DNA of 64,000 bases from Bacillus sp. HMF5848. Its GTDB lineage: Bacteria; Bacillota; Bacilli; Bacillales; HMF5848. Position numbers and translations under genes: made by a program. The DNA is taken from the NCBI RefSeq assembly GCF_003944835.1, contig NZ_RWIV01000001.1:1341501-1405500 (forward strand). Reading direction: 5' to 3'. The notes below the pieces were generated by a model. The model was not told where the DNA came from. It made no database searches and saw only the letters and a list, made by a program, of their open reading frames with translations. Below are positions 16,895 to 26,070 of this stretch, one piece after another (position 1 is the first letter of the stretch; each line of letters starts with the position of its first letter).

Positions 16895-16967
16895 GATTCC
16901 GTAGCTCAGCTGGGAGAGCGCTACCTTGACAGGGTAGAGGTCGCTGGTTCGAACCCAGTCGGAATCA
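16895..16967 (+). tRNA. tRNA-Val (anticodon GAC)
   Basis: A complete 73-nt cloverleaf: acceptor GATTCCG/CGGAATC with discriminator A, D arm with AGCTCAGCTGGGAGAGC, anticodon stem CTACC/GGTAG with loop TTGACAG (anticodon GAC), and T arm CTGGTTCGAACCCAG. CCA is not encoded. Its 3' part is the attachment site of the island, and the integrase gene follows 108 bases downstream. Confidence 0.95.
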
Positions 16968-16971
16968 TACT
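16943..16971 (+). repeat. Left attachment site (attL) in the tRNA-Val 3' end
   Basis: The 29 bases from GCTGGTTCGAACCC to the first T after CATAC are identical to 45745-45773. Imperfect similarity continues about 35 bases further into the tRNA terminator (AACAGAAGCCTG, TTGTATATCAAGG). A tyrosine integrase gene beside it makes this the left boundary of an integrated element. Confidence 0.9.
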
Positions 16972-16978
16972 GTAACAG

Positions 16979-17019
16979 AAGCCTGTATCCTTTGTATATC
17001 AAGGGGTACAGGCTTTTTG
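16979..17019 (+). terminator. Terminator of tRNA-Val
   Basis: AAGCCTGTA (16979-16987) pairs perfectly with TACAGGCTT (17007-17015), followed by TTTG. The same arms recur in mutated form next to the right attachment site, so the element itself carries a tRNA end plus terminator. Confidence 0.8.
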
Positions 17020-17074
17020 TTTTTACTGGTACAGATTCATCTCTCGATCAATTACGGCATTTGCTAACGAAATG

Positions 17075-18220
17075 CTAACGGGGCTCTTTTAGGTTTCTTT
17101 TCATGAGATCCTCAAATACCTCAGGCACTTCACTTTGGTTATTTGGTAAGAGATGAGCGTATATCTCTAATGTTACCCTAGGATTAGCATGACCAAGCCT
17201 TGCAGACACTTTAACGATGTCAACATTATTGTTAAGCAAAATTGATGCGTGAGTATGGCGTAAATCATGAAATCTAATTCTTGTGACACCAGCACCTTCA
17301 ATCAATCGTCTCATTACTCGCAATATATTTTGAGGGTCTTGTGGTTTACCTAGTTCTGTACAAAACACTAAATCATTGTCTTCATAAGCATCTTGTAATC
17401 TCTTTTTCCATTCTCTTTGTGTTTGTTGAACCTGTTGTAGAACTTGTATCACTTCATTTGAAACAGGGATTTGTCTCTTTGATCTAGCTGTTTTTGGGCT
17501 GGTGAAAATATATCCCTTTTTTGGTACAAATGATAATGTACGTTTCACATGAATGACCTTCTTATCGAAATCGATATCTTTCCACATCAAGCCTAGAATC
17601 TCTCCCCTACGCATTCCTGTATACAAAGCAAGATAGAAAATGGGGAATGTTCGTTCACCTGTACTTTCGTCTAAAAAACGATGAATATGTTCAAACGACC
17701 ATATTCGCATCTCTTCGCGTTTAATGCAGGGGGGATCAGCTTTTTTTGCGGGATTTTCCTTTATCTTGTTCCATTTTACAGCTTGATCAAATGCTTTAGT
17801 TAGAAGCTGATGTATTTTACGAATATAACTCGTACTATACTCAGCATCTAGCTTTGTATTATACAAGCTATCAATATCATGAGCCGTAATAGTATCAAGT
17901 GTATTGTTAGCAAATGGATTACCCTCTATTAGATGTTTTTTTACAGTATACCTGCGACTTTCAGCTGTGGTTGCTTTAATACGTTTTGAATAGTGCTCAT
18001 TAAACCAATTGAGAATGAATTCAGAGAATAGCTCTTTACTAGGCTCCAAATACTCTCCCTCTTCTAACTGCACTATAAATTTTCTCATAGCTCTTCGGGC
18101 TTCTTTTTCTGTTTTAAAGCGACCTTTGGTTTTTTGTCTTCGCTTACCAGTAACCGGATCTTTAGGTAGGTCTACTACATACGTAAAAGTTTTTCGGCGT
18201 TGATAAATATGTCCGTCCAT
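17075..18220 (-). CDS. int: Tyrosine site-specific integrase
   Basis: A 381-residue phage/ICE-type tyrosine recombinase. It has an N-terminal AP2-like arm-binding domain (residues 5-50, FTYVVDLPKDPVTGKRRQKTKG), a SAM-like core-binding domain (about 62-165), and a catalytic domain with R204 (TGMRRGE), H318-x-x-R321 (HDLRHTHAS), H344 (LGHANPR) and Y354 (IYAH). All catalytic residues are present. It reads toward the adjacent attL site in tRNA-Val and is followed upstream by an excisionase-like gene, so it most likely moves the 16.94-45.77 kb island. Confidence 0.95.
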   Translation of the reverse strand: MDGHIYQRRKTFTYVVDLPKDPVTGKRRQKTKGRFKTEKEARRAMRKFIVQLEEGEYLEPSKELFSEFILNWFNEHYSKRIKATTAESRRYTVKKHLIEGNPFANNTLDTITAHDIDSLYNTKLDAEYSTSYIRKIHQLLTKAFDQAVKWNKIKENPAKKADPPCIKREEMRIWSFEHIHRFLDESTGERTFPIFYLALYTGMRRGEILGLMWKDIDFDKKVIHVKRTLSFVPKKGYIFTSPKTARSKRQIPVSNEVIQVLQQVQQTQREWKKRLQDAYEDNDLVFCTELGKPQDPQNILRVMRRLIEGAGVTRIRFHDLRHTHASILLNNNVDIVKVSARLGHANPRVTLEIYAHLLPNNQSEVPEVFEDLMKRNLKEPR

Positions 18221-18307
18221 ATTTTTACCTCCCTAACACGTAAAGCAAAGTGTCAGTAGGTTGGATGACAAGTGGTCTTTTAACATTGTGACCACTTGTT
18301 CCAATTT

Positions 18308-18514
18308 TTATAATTTGTTGGATTGTTGTTTTGTTAACCATGTTAGAAACTCCTTTTTCAATACTCGTTTACTGCGCCCTATTCTGATAAGCGGAAATGA
18401 CGGTTGATCCATAATTGAATAGGCTGTTACTTTAGAAACTTGTAAAATTTCTTTTAACTCCTCAGCTGTTAGCATAAGTGGGTAATCATCAATGTGTTTT
18501 CTTGCATGTTCCAT
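18308..18514 (-). CDS. xis: Excisionase-like HTH protein
   Basis: The 68-residue protein carries a MerR/HTH_17-type helix-turn-helix (MLTAEELKEILQVSKVTAYSIM, then LIRIGRSKRVLKKEFLTWL), the arrangement of small excisionases and DNA-binding accessory proteins. It lies just upstream of int on the same strand with an 87-base gap, so it is probably the recombination directionality factor of the island. The assignment rests on fold and context. Confidence 0.8.
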   Translation of the reverse strand: MEHARKHIDDYPLMLTAEELKEILQVSKVTAYSIMDQPSFPLIRIGRSKRVLKKEFLTWLTKQQSNKL

Positions 18515-18838
18515 GTTTCAAATACCTCCAAATAGTGTATTGGATAGCATTTGCATATTTTTTAGAATTTTCATTTTTCATTATTCGTCCGTTGTTAGCA
18601 AGTACTAACATTAGCTCAAGCTATCAATTGATAATGGTAATCTATTATTAATTTTATCGTCTTAAAAAATGAAAAGTGGATTTTATCAATTTATTTTTAA
18701 ATTTATTAAAAATGGTTCTTTATACCTATAAGTATAGCGTGAAAAAAGCCGGGTAGGGTTTCGCGGAAATTGAGGTATCATTCTTTTTACATTATTTAAA
18801 TATTAATTTTCGACCTAATGCTTGTTATTATATAAACA

Positions 18839-18909
18839 TGCCAAGGCAGAGCTGTGAAATGTGTCAGGATCGGAAGATAGCAGCACTAAACAGACTCCTG
18901 TTTGTGGCA
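18839..18909 (+). ncRNA. Small SRP-RNA-like (4.5S-type) transcript in the mobile island
   Basis: The centre (about 18862-18883) has the SRP domain IV pattern: GTCAGG, a C-GGAA-G tetraloop and an AGCAGC right arm. Relative to the usual GGTCCGGAAGGAAGCAGC the flanking pairs change together (C-G to U-A, U-A to A-U), preserving the helix. Flanking arms pair as in 4.5S RNA: TGCCA (18839-18843) with TGGCA (18905-18909), CAG/CTG, GAG/CTC, CTGT/ACAG and GTG/CAC. A TATAAA box lies just upstream and a strong terminator follows. This is a short, Alu-less form; Bacilli normally encode a ~270-nt scRNA near dnaX. Confidence 0.72.
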
Positions 18910-18928
18910 ATACATATAAACTACAGTT

Positions 18929-18957
18929 GGTCTCCTATTTGATTTAGGAGACCTTTT
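18929..18957 (+). terminator. Terminator of the SRP-like RNA
   Basis: GGTCTCCTA (18929-18937) and TAGGAGACC (18945-18953) form a perfect 9-bp stem followed by TTTT. It lies 20 bases beyond the SRP-like fold. The remaining gene-free sequence to 19449 shows nothing else. Confidence 0.88.
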
Positions 18958-19449
18958 GCTTTTGACTAATTGTAGAAAATATTGGTGTTTTTTTAAGGTA
19001 GGCGTGATTTAATCTCACTTACGTAAGGGTTCAATAGTATTCTTACGCCATATTTTAGTGAATAATCGATAGATATACACAAGCAGCGTTATGTTAATTT
19101 TAGTGAAAATTTTCCCTAAACTAACAACTACTAACTGCACAGTTGACTCGTACTATGTGATTTTTAGCAATCACGCGTTATTCCAAGTAAGAAGCGCCTT
19201 TTTATCATCACAATTTTATCATCACAAAATTAATAAAGACAGGATAGTTAATTTCCTGCCTTTTTAAATTTGCTTATGTGTTAGAATTTCTTTGTAGTAA
19301 AAGTAGTAAAAGGGTGATTAGCTTAATATTTTCCTCTATGAGTAGTAAATTTCATTCTATATTTGCAATCGAACCATTTATCGATTGGAAAATGGCGAGC
19401 ATAAAGACTGTTTGATAACAAGGGATGAAAAAATTTTTCCTATTAGCAA

Positions 19450-20589
19450 TTAATTAACAAAATAAAGTAATCCTTTGATCAAAAGTGTATCAATCTCTTT
19501 CCTAAGGTTCTCATAATTTAATAGTTCAAAGCGAGGTTTCGAAAGATATTCATTTAATTCCTCTGTGTCCATGTCTTCTATTCTAGGGCAATCTTCTTCT
19601 AAATAAACACCATCGCAATTGCATTTGTTGCAACGAGATGAAATAGGTTTATTATAATTATATTTGACTTGGTCAATCAAATCCTCAAAGGTCTCATAGT
19701 ATAAGGCTCCGCAATCTTGGAAAATCAAATTTCTAAGTATCTCTTGTTGCATGAAAGTTAAGGAATCAATTTTATTAATAAGCTCATTGGGCATAGATAT
19801 AATTACTTCTTCTTTCTTACGGTAATAATTTTTTTCTCTCTCACTCTTGATATCTGGTACTACATTCCAGACTGTCCTAATATCCAGTGGAGAATAAGAC
19901 AAATAAATATCTCCCTTGGTAAGAATATGTTTTATCAGGTCTCTTTTAGCAATTATGAACACATTGGAGAAAATTGCTCCAGGTTTGAAACAAAAAGCTC
20001 TGTTAATATCATAATAGTTCTTAAGTATAACCATTTTCTCTTTATAACCTTCTTTAGACAGTTCGCCATAAGTGTTCTTTATTATTGCCTTATATTCTTT
20101 TTCTGGTGTTTCATAAGAAACAAGTCTATTAAAGAAGCTAACGACAAAAGGTGGGAGAGTTAGAAGAAACTCCAACGCATTGTTTGGGCTTCCATGGGTT
20201 TTTATTAACCGCTGAACTACTCTGTATTCTTTAGTATATTTATCAACATCAAATTTGGACTGTAATTCGCCTTGAAACTTACCATCTATTACCTTCTTAG
20301 GAGTCACGTTAAATTCATTTTTAAAGGCAACACGGAAACTATTTTCACTATTCCAGGGAGCTATGTTACTTCTATTTATTGATGAGCCGGATTGAGCAAT
20401 TTCTTCAATAATTAAAGATAATTGTCTTCGCTTGCGATACTTATCTAATGGCATGTTTACAATTTGTCTAAAATCGTTTCTTACATGTCCATAGGAGAGT
20501 TTAGTTATATATTCGACATCATCTCGTGTTAAAACTTCATGGTAATGATTATCTATGTGATCAATCAATGCTTTTATATTTTTAATCAT
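19450..20589 (-). CDS. AraC-type HTH regulator with unknown C-terminal domain
   Basis: A 379-residue protein. Residues 1-105 look like an AraC/XylS DNA-binding domain with two helix-turn-helix units (LTRDDVEYITKLSYGHVRNDF and NSENSFRVAFKNEFNVTPKKV), here at the N-terminus rather than the usual C-terminus. Residues 110-379 match nothing I recognise; they are helical, with a SRCNKCNCDGVYLEEDC cysteine cluster near residue 330 that may bind metal. A pair of small intergenic stretches separates it from its neighbours. A regulatory role in the island is inferred from the HTH only. Confidence 0.65.
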   Translation of the reverse strand: MIKNIKALIDHIDNHYHEVLTRDDVEYITKLSYGHVRNDFRQIVNMPLDKYRKRRQLSLIIEEIAQSGSSINRSNIAPWNSENSFRVAFKNEFNVTPKKVIDGKFQGELQSKFDVDKYTKEYRVVQRLIKTHGSPNNALEFLLTLPPFVVSFFNRLVSYETPEKEYKAIIKNTYGELSKEGYKEKMVILKNYYDINRAFCFKPGAIFSNVFIIAKRDLIKHILTKGDIYLSYSPLDIRTVWNVVPDIKSEREKNYYRKKEEVIISMPNELINKIDSLTFMQQEILRNLIFQDCGALYYETFEDLIDQVKYNYNKPISSRCNKCNCDGVYLEEDCPRIEDMDTEELNEYLSKPRFELLNYENLRKEIDTLLIKGLLYFVN

Positions 20590-20961
20590 AATTTATGGCC
20601 TCCTTATAAGTTTATTCTATAACATTTACTTTTTGTTACCTACGTTTAATTTTGAATATTGAACTAAGTGAAATTTTAAAAAACGTGATGATATACAGGT
20701 TTATAAGGACAAATCAAAGGTTAAAAACAATACCAATTGCGTGGGTAGGCATGGTATGCGAGGATATAAATGATGTACCTGAACTTCCCATTGCAGTTAT
20801 ATGATAAATTGATTAGAAAAACGTTTGAGATTATTAAACAGAATGTTGGGTTTGCATTAGTCATTAAAGTCGTGCTCTTCTCTTAACTTTTCCGGACTAA
20901 ATGACGCTTTAGGTTGAGATTTAAGTTATACGGTTGTAGTGCTGATTGTCATCTTAAATAG

Positions 20962-21138
20962 TCTTCGACACTAAACAGGATAGATAAAAACAATCATTCT
21001 AGTAGGATTGTTTCCGGTTTTGAATACAAATTTATAAATGCAAAATCAGAGAATAATTGGGAAGCGAATTTACAAGCCTATGTTGTAGAACAACTAGCAA
21101 ACTCATTTACTGCGTATTATAACGATACTTGTAATTAA
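20962..21138 (+). pseudogene. Remnant 3' end of an unidentified gene
   Basis: An open frame without a start codon encodes about 58 residues (ending LQAYVVEQLANSFTAYYNDTCN) and stops 18 bases before a clear terminator. The frame closes with TAG just upstream at 20959. It looks like the C-terminal end of a deleted gene. I do not recognise the family. The rest of 20590-21401 has no visible gene. Confidence 0.35.
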
Positions 21139-21156
21139 ACAATTTTATGAGACGGG

Positions 21157-21187
21157 GCGGTCACTTTTAGGTGGCCGTTTTTCGTAT
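21157..21187 (+). terminator. Terminator after the gene remnant
   Basis: GCGGTCAC (21157-21164) pairs with GTGGCCG (with one G-T pair) around TTTTAG, followed by TTTTTCG. It supports the idea that a real gene once ended at 21138. Confidence 0.65.
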
Positions 21188-21401
21188 TTGACGTATACTA
21201 CGCAGCAAATTTTTTTAATAAATAATATTAACAATCGTTCCAATTTGTTAAATTAAGGATTGTTAACATTTTCAAAATTTGAAATAATTGTAATGAATGA
21301 GCAGGTTAGTTTAGTAACCGATTTTCAACTAAAAGATAACAAAATTTAGAAGCATTTTTAAAACTTCATTACGTGAATATACTTTGTCAGGAGAGAAAGT
21401 A

Positions 21402-23075
21402 ATGGTCAAAGCAGAATTGAGCTATAACCCATATTTGCTTGAAACTAAAGTTAAATTTAATGGGCATGAACCAAAAATAAATAGTCTTGTAGAGAAATAC
21501 CAAGAAGGGAAATTGCAAGCTTGGATTACAGAAATTCCTGCTGTTTTTTATAATGAGATGAATGGTTACAATTTTGATCTAGATTTTTCTGGAACAAAAG
21601 CAGATTTTGAGGAATTGGAACAAGCATTTGTAGATTCAGGGGTTAGCACCAAGCCCGAAACCAAAGCTAGCGGAGAAACAGCCCCTGCTGATGTGAGAAT
21701 TTTCTTTAAGAATGAATTAGAAGATTCACGTACAAAAAGCAAGGAGATTGAAGACTTATTACAATGGTTGAACGCAACGCCAAATAGAAAATTTGATAAT
21801 GCTAGATTCAGATCTGAGAATTCTGAATTATTCAATGAACCATTTTCATATTTGTTAATTCAATCGTCTAATATAGATACTTCTGTATTTGATGGCTTAG
21901 ATCTCACTTTAGAAAATGCAAATACTGTTAATGAGTTACCTAAGGATTTAACCAACACTCCGATTCTTTTTAATATTGATGAAAACACCAAAGCAGAATT
22001 TCTAAATTTCTTAGAGATTGTTCAATCAAGACACGACGTTAATGAGAAACAATTATTTTTCTTTATACATCCCAATTTGAATAAGGTGCAAATCGAACGA
22101 ATAATTCAAGATAAAGGAATAGCGCGCCCTCAAATTGTTTCTGCTGTGAATGATAAAATGGTAAGCGATTTCTTAGGTATGTATCCAATTGCAGACTATG
22201 TAGTGGAGTCAATAAAGCTCTTTAGGAAAGAGTTTGATTCACTTTCAAAAATTCTTGAAGTGGAAAATGAAGAGTCAAGAATTCAAAACGCCGATGTCCA
22301 CAAACAAATTGATTCATTGGAAGAATCAATTCAAAAATTAAGGGTTGTCAATGAAAGCTTCATCCAAAGAGATAATTTGGAAATTCCATCAACGTTAACT
22401 GTGTCAAAAATTGTACTTCACGAGAAGATTCAAAACTGGCGTAAAAAGAAAAATAAATATAATAATGACGTAGAAGCTACACATGCAGCAAGTGAATACT
22501 CAGCGGATTTATCTATCTACTTTAAAACCTTTATTTCTGAAGTGAATGCAATATTCGATGCTGAAAAGGATGAAATCATCAGAACGTTTTCTACGTTATA
22601 TTACTTTGCAGATGCATACGATGGTTTTAAATCATTGGTAACAAATGTTTTTGATTTCTCTAGGTATTATATTCATGATTTAACAAATGAATTCTTATCT
22701 TTCAGGGAAGAACGAATGGTAGAGCAACCAGAAGATTTGTTTGGTTTGGCAAAGAAATTGTTTGATAAACAAGTGGAACCAAGACCATTAGTGCCTGAAA
22801 TTACTTATTCCATTAGTAAGTGGCGTGATAAAGCTAGCGAAATTTCTATTCCTAAAGCAGAAGAAATTATAGACGCAGTTTCAGATGCCCTGAAAATATT
22901 CTATGATGATGTTGCTAGAGATTATCATGAACACCTTGAAAAATTGATTACTGAAAAGACATTACAAAAAGAAGAAAGATTGGATCGACTCTCTGATGAA
23001 GAACGTAAATTACAGAAAGATAATGATTGGTTGGCGAAATTTGACGATCAGTTGAAAAAAATTGAGAGAGGCTAA
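21402..23075 (+). CDS. Hypothetical coiled-coil protein of a HerA-toxin locus
   Basis: The 557-residue product has no family I recognise. Residues 1-95 are beta-rich (SYNPYLLETKVKFNGHEPKIN, YNFDLDFSGTKADFEELEQAF). The middle, residues 100-260, may be an alpha/beta domain (PILFNID, QLFFFIHPNLNKVQ). The remainder is long-helical and coiled-coil, ending in a Glu/Lys-rich stretch. No signal peptide or membrane helix is seen. ATG 21402 follows AGGAGAG with good spacing. It lies four bases upstream of the HerA-like ATPase gene and is very likely its co-expressed partner. Confidence 0.7.
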   Translation: MVKAELSYNPYLLETKVKFNGHEPKINSLVEKYQEGKLQAWITEIPAVFYNEMNGYNFDLDFSGTKADFEELEQAFVDSGVSTKPETKASGETAPADVRIFFKNELEDSRTKSKEIEDLLQWLNATPNRKFDNARFRSENSELFNEPFSYLLIQSSNIDTSVFDGLDLTLENANTVNELPKDLTNTPILFNIDENTKAEFLNFLEIVQSRHDVNEKQLFFFIHPNLNKVQIERIIQDKGIARPQIVSAVNDKMVSDFLGMYPIADYVVESIKLFRKEFDSLSKILEVENEESRIQNADVHKQIDSLEESIQKLRVVNESFIQRDNLEIPSTLTVSKIVLHEKIQNWRKKKNKYNNDVEATHAASEYSADLSIYFKTFISEVNAIFDAEKDEIIRTFSTLYYFADAYDGFKSLVTNVFDFSRYYIHDLTNEFLSFREERMVEQPEDLFGLAKKLFDKQVEPRPLVPEITYSISKWRDKASEISIPKAEEIIDAVSDALKIFYDDVARDYHEHLEKLITEKTLQKEERLDRLSDEERKLQKDNDWLAKFDDQLKKIERG

Positions 23076-23079
23076 GTTG

Positions 23080-26070
23080 ATGATAGATAATGAATTAATA
23101 CAATCACAAGGTGGAGAACTTGTTTACCAGAATTTATCTCTAGCAGAACAGCTAGATGTCAAGTTAGATATCATTGATGAAATGATTCGTCGAAGAGAAC
23201 TCTCTCGTTTGACGGAGATGGAGATTGCCTCATTTGAGAATTTGGGATTGCCAGCGCTTGAAGAAGATTTCATTAATAATGTTCGTCTACATAAAATCAC
23301 AGAGATGGTTTATCAAAAAGGTGAGCGAGTAACCGATAAATTTACGACTGTTTTTAATACACTTCAAACCTATAAATCATCAGTGTTCGTGGTGATTGAC
23401 TCTAATGGTAAGCAAACGGATTTTTATCTAGGAGTTCGGTCTAATGGCGATAATCGTTCTACAGTAACATTAGGAGATACCTTAAAAAATACACTTGTGG
23501 GGCATTTTCCTGGTGTGAAAATCGAAAGTGAAGATCGTTCTAAAATTGCAGCATTATCTACTAGAATAGCAAAGCAACATAATGTAGCTTCAGTTAGTAT
23601 CGTCGGTAATAATAAAAATGATAAGGAACAAGGAAATGAACAGTTTGTTCAAGGATTAGAAAAACTTGCTCTTGCAATGCACGGTCGTCAATTTACGGGG
23701 ATAATTGTTGCTCAGAATTCTTCTTCTGATGAAATTCAAAGGGTGAGAAAAAGCTATCAAAGACTTTATACGGAATTATCTCCATTACAAAAAGTACAAT
23801 TAAATGACAGTATTTCAACTTCTCAGTCAAAGAGCAAATCATTCTCTGAGATGAATGGTAAACAAAAGGCGGCAATGATTGCAGGAACGACTTCGGGAGT
23901 CGTTGGTGCAGCAGTTGGTATAGCTATTGCTAACCCATTAGGAATTATGCTTGGTGGTCAAATTGGTGGAACGTTAGGTGGGCTATTCCAATCACTTGCA
24001 CCAAATGCTCAAGTTACTGAATCATCTTCAAGTTCGGTTGCAAAAACGGTAGAGAATAAAGCAATCACGGATATGCTACAACTTATCGATAGTCAGCTTA
24101 AAAGAACAAATGAGTTTGATAGTTATGGGATGTGGAATGTTGCGGGATACTTTATTTCCGATGATATGTCTGCTGCCGAGATTGCTGCAAGTAACTATCG
24201 CTCGCTAATGAATGGTGAAAACTCTGGTCGTGAAGTGTCTGCTATCAACTCTTGGCGCAGTAATTTCAATAATTTTGAGGACTTGACTCAATACTTGTCA
24301 CGATTTGTTCATCCACAGTTTGTATATGGTGGGAATGTGTTCACCAATGCGTCAACAGCTGTTAGTGGTAAAGAACTTGGACTTCACTTGGGCTTACCTC
24401 GAAATACAGTACCCGGTATGCCTGTAATTGAACACGCTGAATTTGGTAAAGAGGTTAATTCGTATCAATTGTTCCCGAAGAAGTCTAGTGATAATCCAAA
24501 AGAACGCATCACGTTAGGTAAAGTGTTTGATCTAGGCCAAGTCACGGACAAAACAGTTGAACTTGATAATAAGAGTTTGAATATGCATACCTTAATTACT
24601 GGATCAACTGGATCGGGTAAGAGTAACACAGTTTATCAATTGCTCAATGAATTACACCAAGACGAAATTCCATTCCTAGTTGTTGAACCAGCGAAAGGGG
24701 AATATAAGGATGTATTTGGAAATTGGGATGATGTAAATGTTTACTCAACAAATCCAAATATTGCACCATTGATTAACTTAAATCCATTCAAGTTTCCTGA
24801 ATCAATTCACGTACTTGAACATGTAGATGGTTTAGTTGAAATATTCAGTGTATGTTGGCCAATGTATGATGCAATGCCAGCGTTTTTCAAAAACGCAATT
24901 TTGAAATCATATGAAGAAGTTGGTTGGGATTTGGGCTCCTCAACTTTTGAAGGTGATGAAGTCGAATACCCTGACTTTGAGATTCTTGCGGAACAACTTG
25001 AGGAATTAATTGGTGAAACTGACTATTCTGCAGAGGTCAAAGGAAACTACACCGGCGCCTTAACTACTCGAGTCAAGTCTCTTACAATTGGATTGAACAA
25101 ATTCATTTTTACAAATGAACAAACCCCATACGAAAAGCTTTTTGATGAGAATTGTATCTTAGATATTAGCCGTGTTAAATCTAGTGAAACTAAGGCGCTC
25201 ATCATGGGGCTTATAGTTTATATTTTGAATGAATATAGGGTTGATCGGAAGTCAGAAAATAATGTTGGGCTTAAACACGTTACAGTACTTGAAGAAGCGC
25301 ATAATCTATTGAGGAACACATCAGTCAGTGGAGAATCTGATTTAATTGGTAAGTCAGTTGAAATGTTGACTAACACAATTGCAGAGATTCGTACTTATGG
25401 TGAAGGTTTCATCATTGTTGACCAATCACCTTCATCAGTAGACATCGCTGCAATTAAGAATACGAATACCAAGCTTGTTTTACGTACACCTGAAGCAAAC
25501 GACCGTGAAGCAGTAGGACGCTCTATGGGGCTAACGCCTGATCAAGTTAATGAAATTGCTAAATTGCCAAGTGGTGTGGCTGTTGTTTATCAAAATGACT
25601 GGATTAGTCCGGTTCTGACGATGGTTGATAAAGCTAATGTCAAAGAGAGTCCATATATCAATAAGAATCTAACTGTAATCAAACCGATTCGTGAGTCTCG
25701 AACGGAAATAATGAAAGCAATCATGGAACCGTGGTTGCCACATGACCAAATCAAACATGGCGAACTTATTAGTGCATTGAATAGTATAGAAGTTTCTCGT
25801 GTAAATAGAAAACTTTTGAGTATTATGATTGCAACCTATACGAACCATCAAGGTCATATTATCTGGGATGAAAGCTCAGTCCCTACGCTACAAAATCTGT
25901 TGTTTGACATTCTTTCATTGTCCAAAACGACATTTGATGGCTTTGTTGAGTCAGGCAATCCTGATACATTAAGAGCATTCGTTCAAAAGAAAACTACAGG
26001 ACTTATGAAAGAACAAATTGATGAAATTTGTAGTGTGTTAACGATGAAGGGAGCGAATGATGGGAATTGA
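23080..26070 (+). CDS. HerA/FtsK-like DUF87 ATPase
   Basis: A 996-residue ATPase. Walker A is GSTGSGKSNT at about residues 508-517, Walker B is VTVLEEAHN near 734, and a DQSPSSVD segment follows, all as in HerA/VirB4-type hexameric motors. The N-terminal half holds a conserved-looking domain and a Gly/Ala-rich hydrophobic stretch (about 270-305, IAGTTSGVVGAAVGIAIANPLGIMLGG) that could insert in a membrane. It is flanked by the coiled-coil gene and by a toxin gene that overlaps its 3' end by 11 bases, suggesting a role in moving or loading the toxin. DNA pumping is the alternative. Confidence 0.85.
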   Translation: MIDNELIQSQGGELVYQNLSLAEQLDVKLDIIDEMIRRRELSRLTEMEIASFENLGLPALEEDFINNVRLHKITEMVYQKGERVTDKFTTVFNTLQTYKSSVFVVIDSNGKQTDFYLGVRSNGDNRSTVTLGDTLKNTLVGHFPGVKIESEDRSKIAALSTRIAKQHNVASVSIVGNNKNDKEQGNEQFVQGLEKLALAMHGRQFTGIIVAQNSSSDEIQRVRKSYQRLYTELSPLQKVQLNDSISTSQSKSKSFSEMNGKQKAAMIAGTTSGVVGAAVGIAIANPLGIMLGGQIGGTLGGLFQSLAPNAQVTESSSSSVAKTVENKAITDMLQLIDSQLKRTNEFDSYGMWNVAGYFISDDMSAAEIAASNYRSLMNGENSGREVSAINSWRSNFNNFEDLTQYLSRFVHPQFVYGGNVFTNASTAVSGKELGLHLGLPRNTVPGMPVIEHAEFGKEVNSYQLFPKKSSDNPKERITLGKVFDLGQVTDKTVELDNKSLNMHTLITGSTGSGKSNTVYQLLNELHQDEIPFLVVEPAKGEYKDVFGNWDDVNVYSTNPNIAPLINLNPFKFPESIHVLEHVDGLVEIFSVCWPMYDAMPAFFKNAILKSYEEVGWDLGSSTFEGDEVEYPDFEILAEQLEELIGETDYSAEVKGNYTGALTTRVKSLTIGLNKFIFTNEQTPYEKLFDENCILDISRVKSSETKALIMGLIVYILNEYRVDRKSENNVGLKHVTVLEEAHNLLRNTSVSGESDLIGKSVEMLTNTIAEIRTYGEGFIIVDQSPSSVDIAAIKNTNTKLVLRTPEANDREAVGRSMGLTPDQVNEIAKLPSGVAVVYQNDWISPVLTMVDKANVKESPYINKNLTVIKPIRESRTEIMKAIMEPWLPHDQIKHGELISALNSIEVSRVNRKLLSIMIATYTNHQGHIIWDESSVPTLQNLLFDILSLSKTTFDGFVESGNPDTLRAFVQKKTTGLMKEQIDEICSVLTMKGANDGN

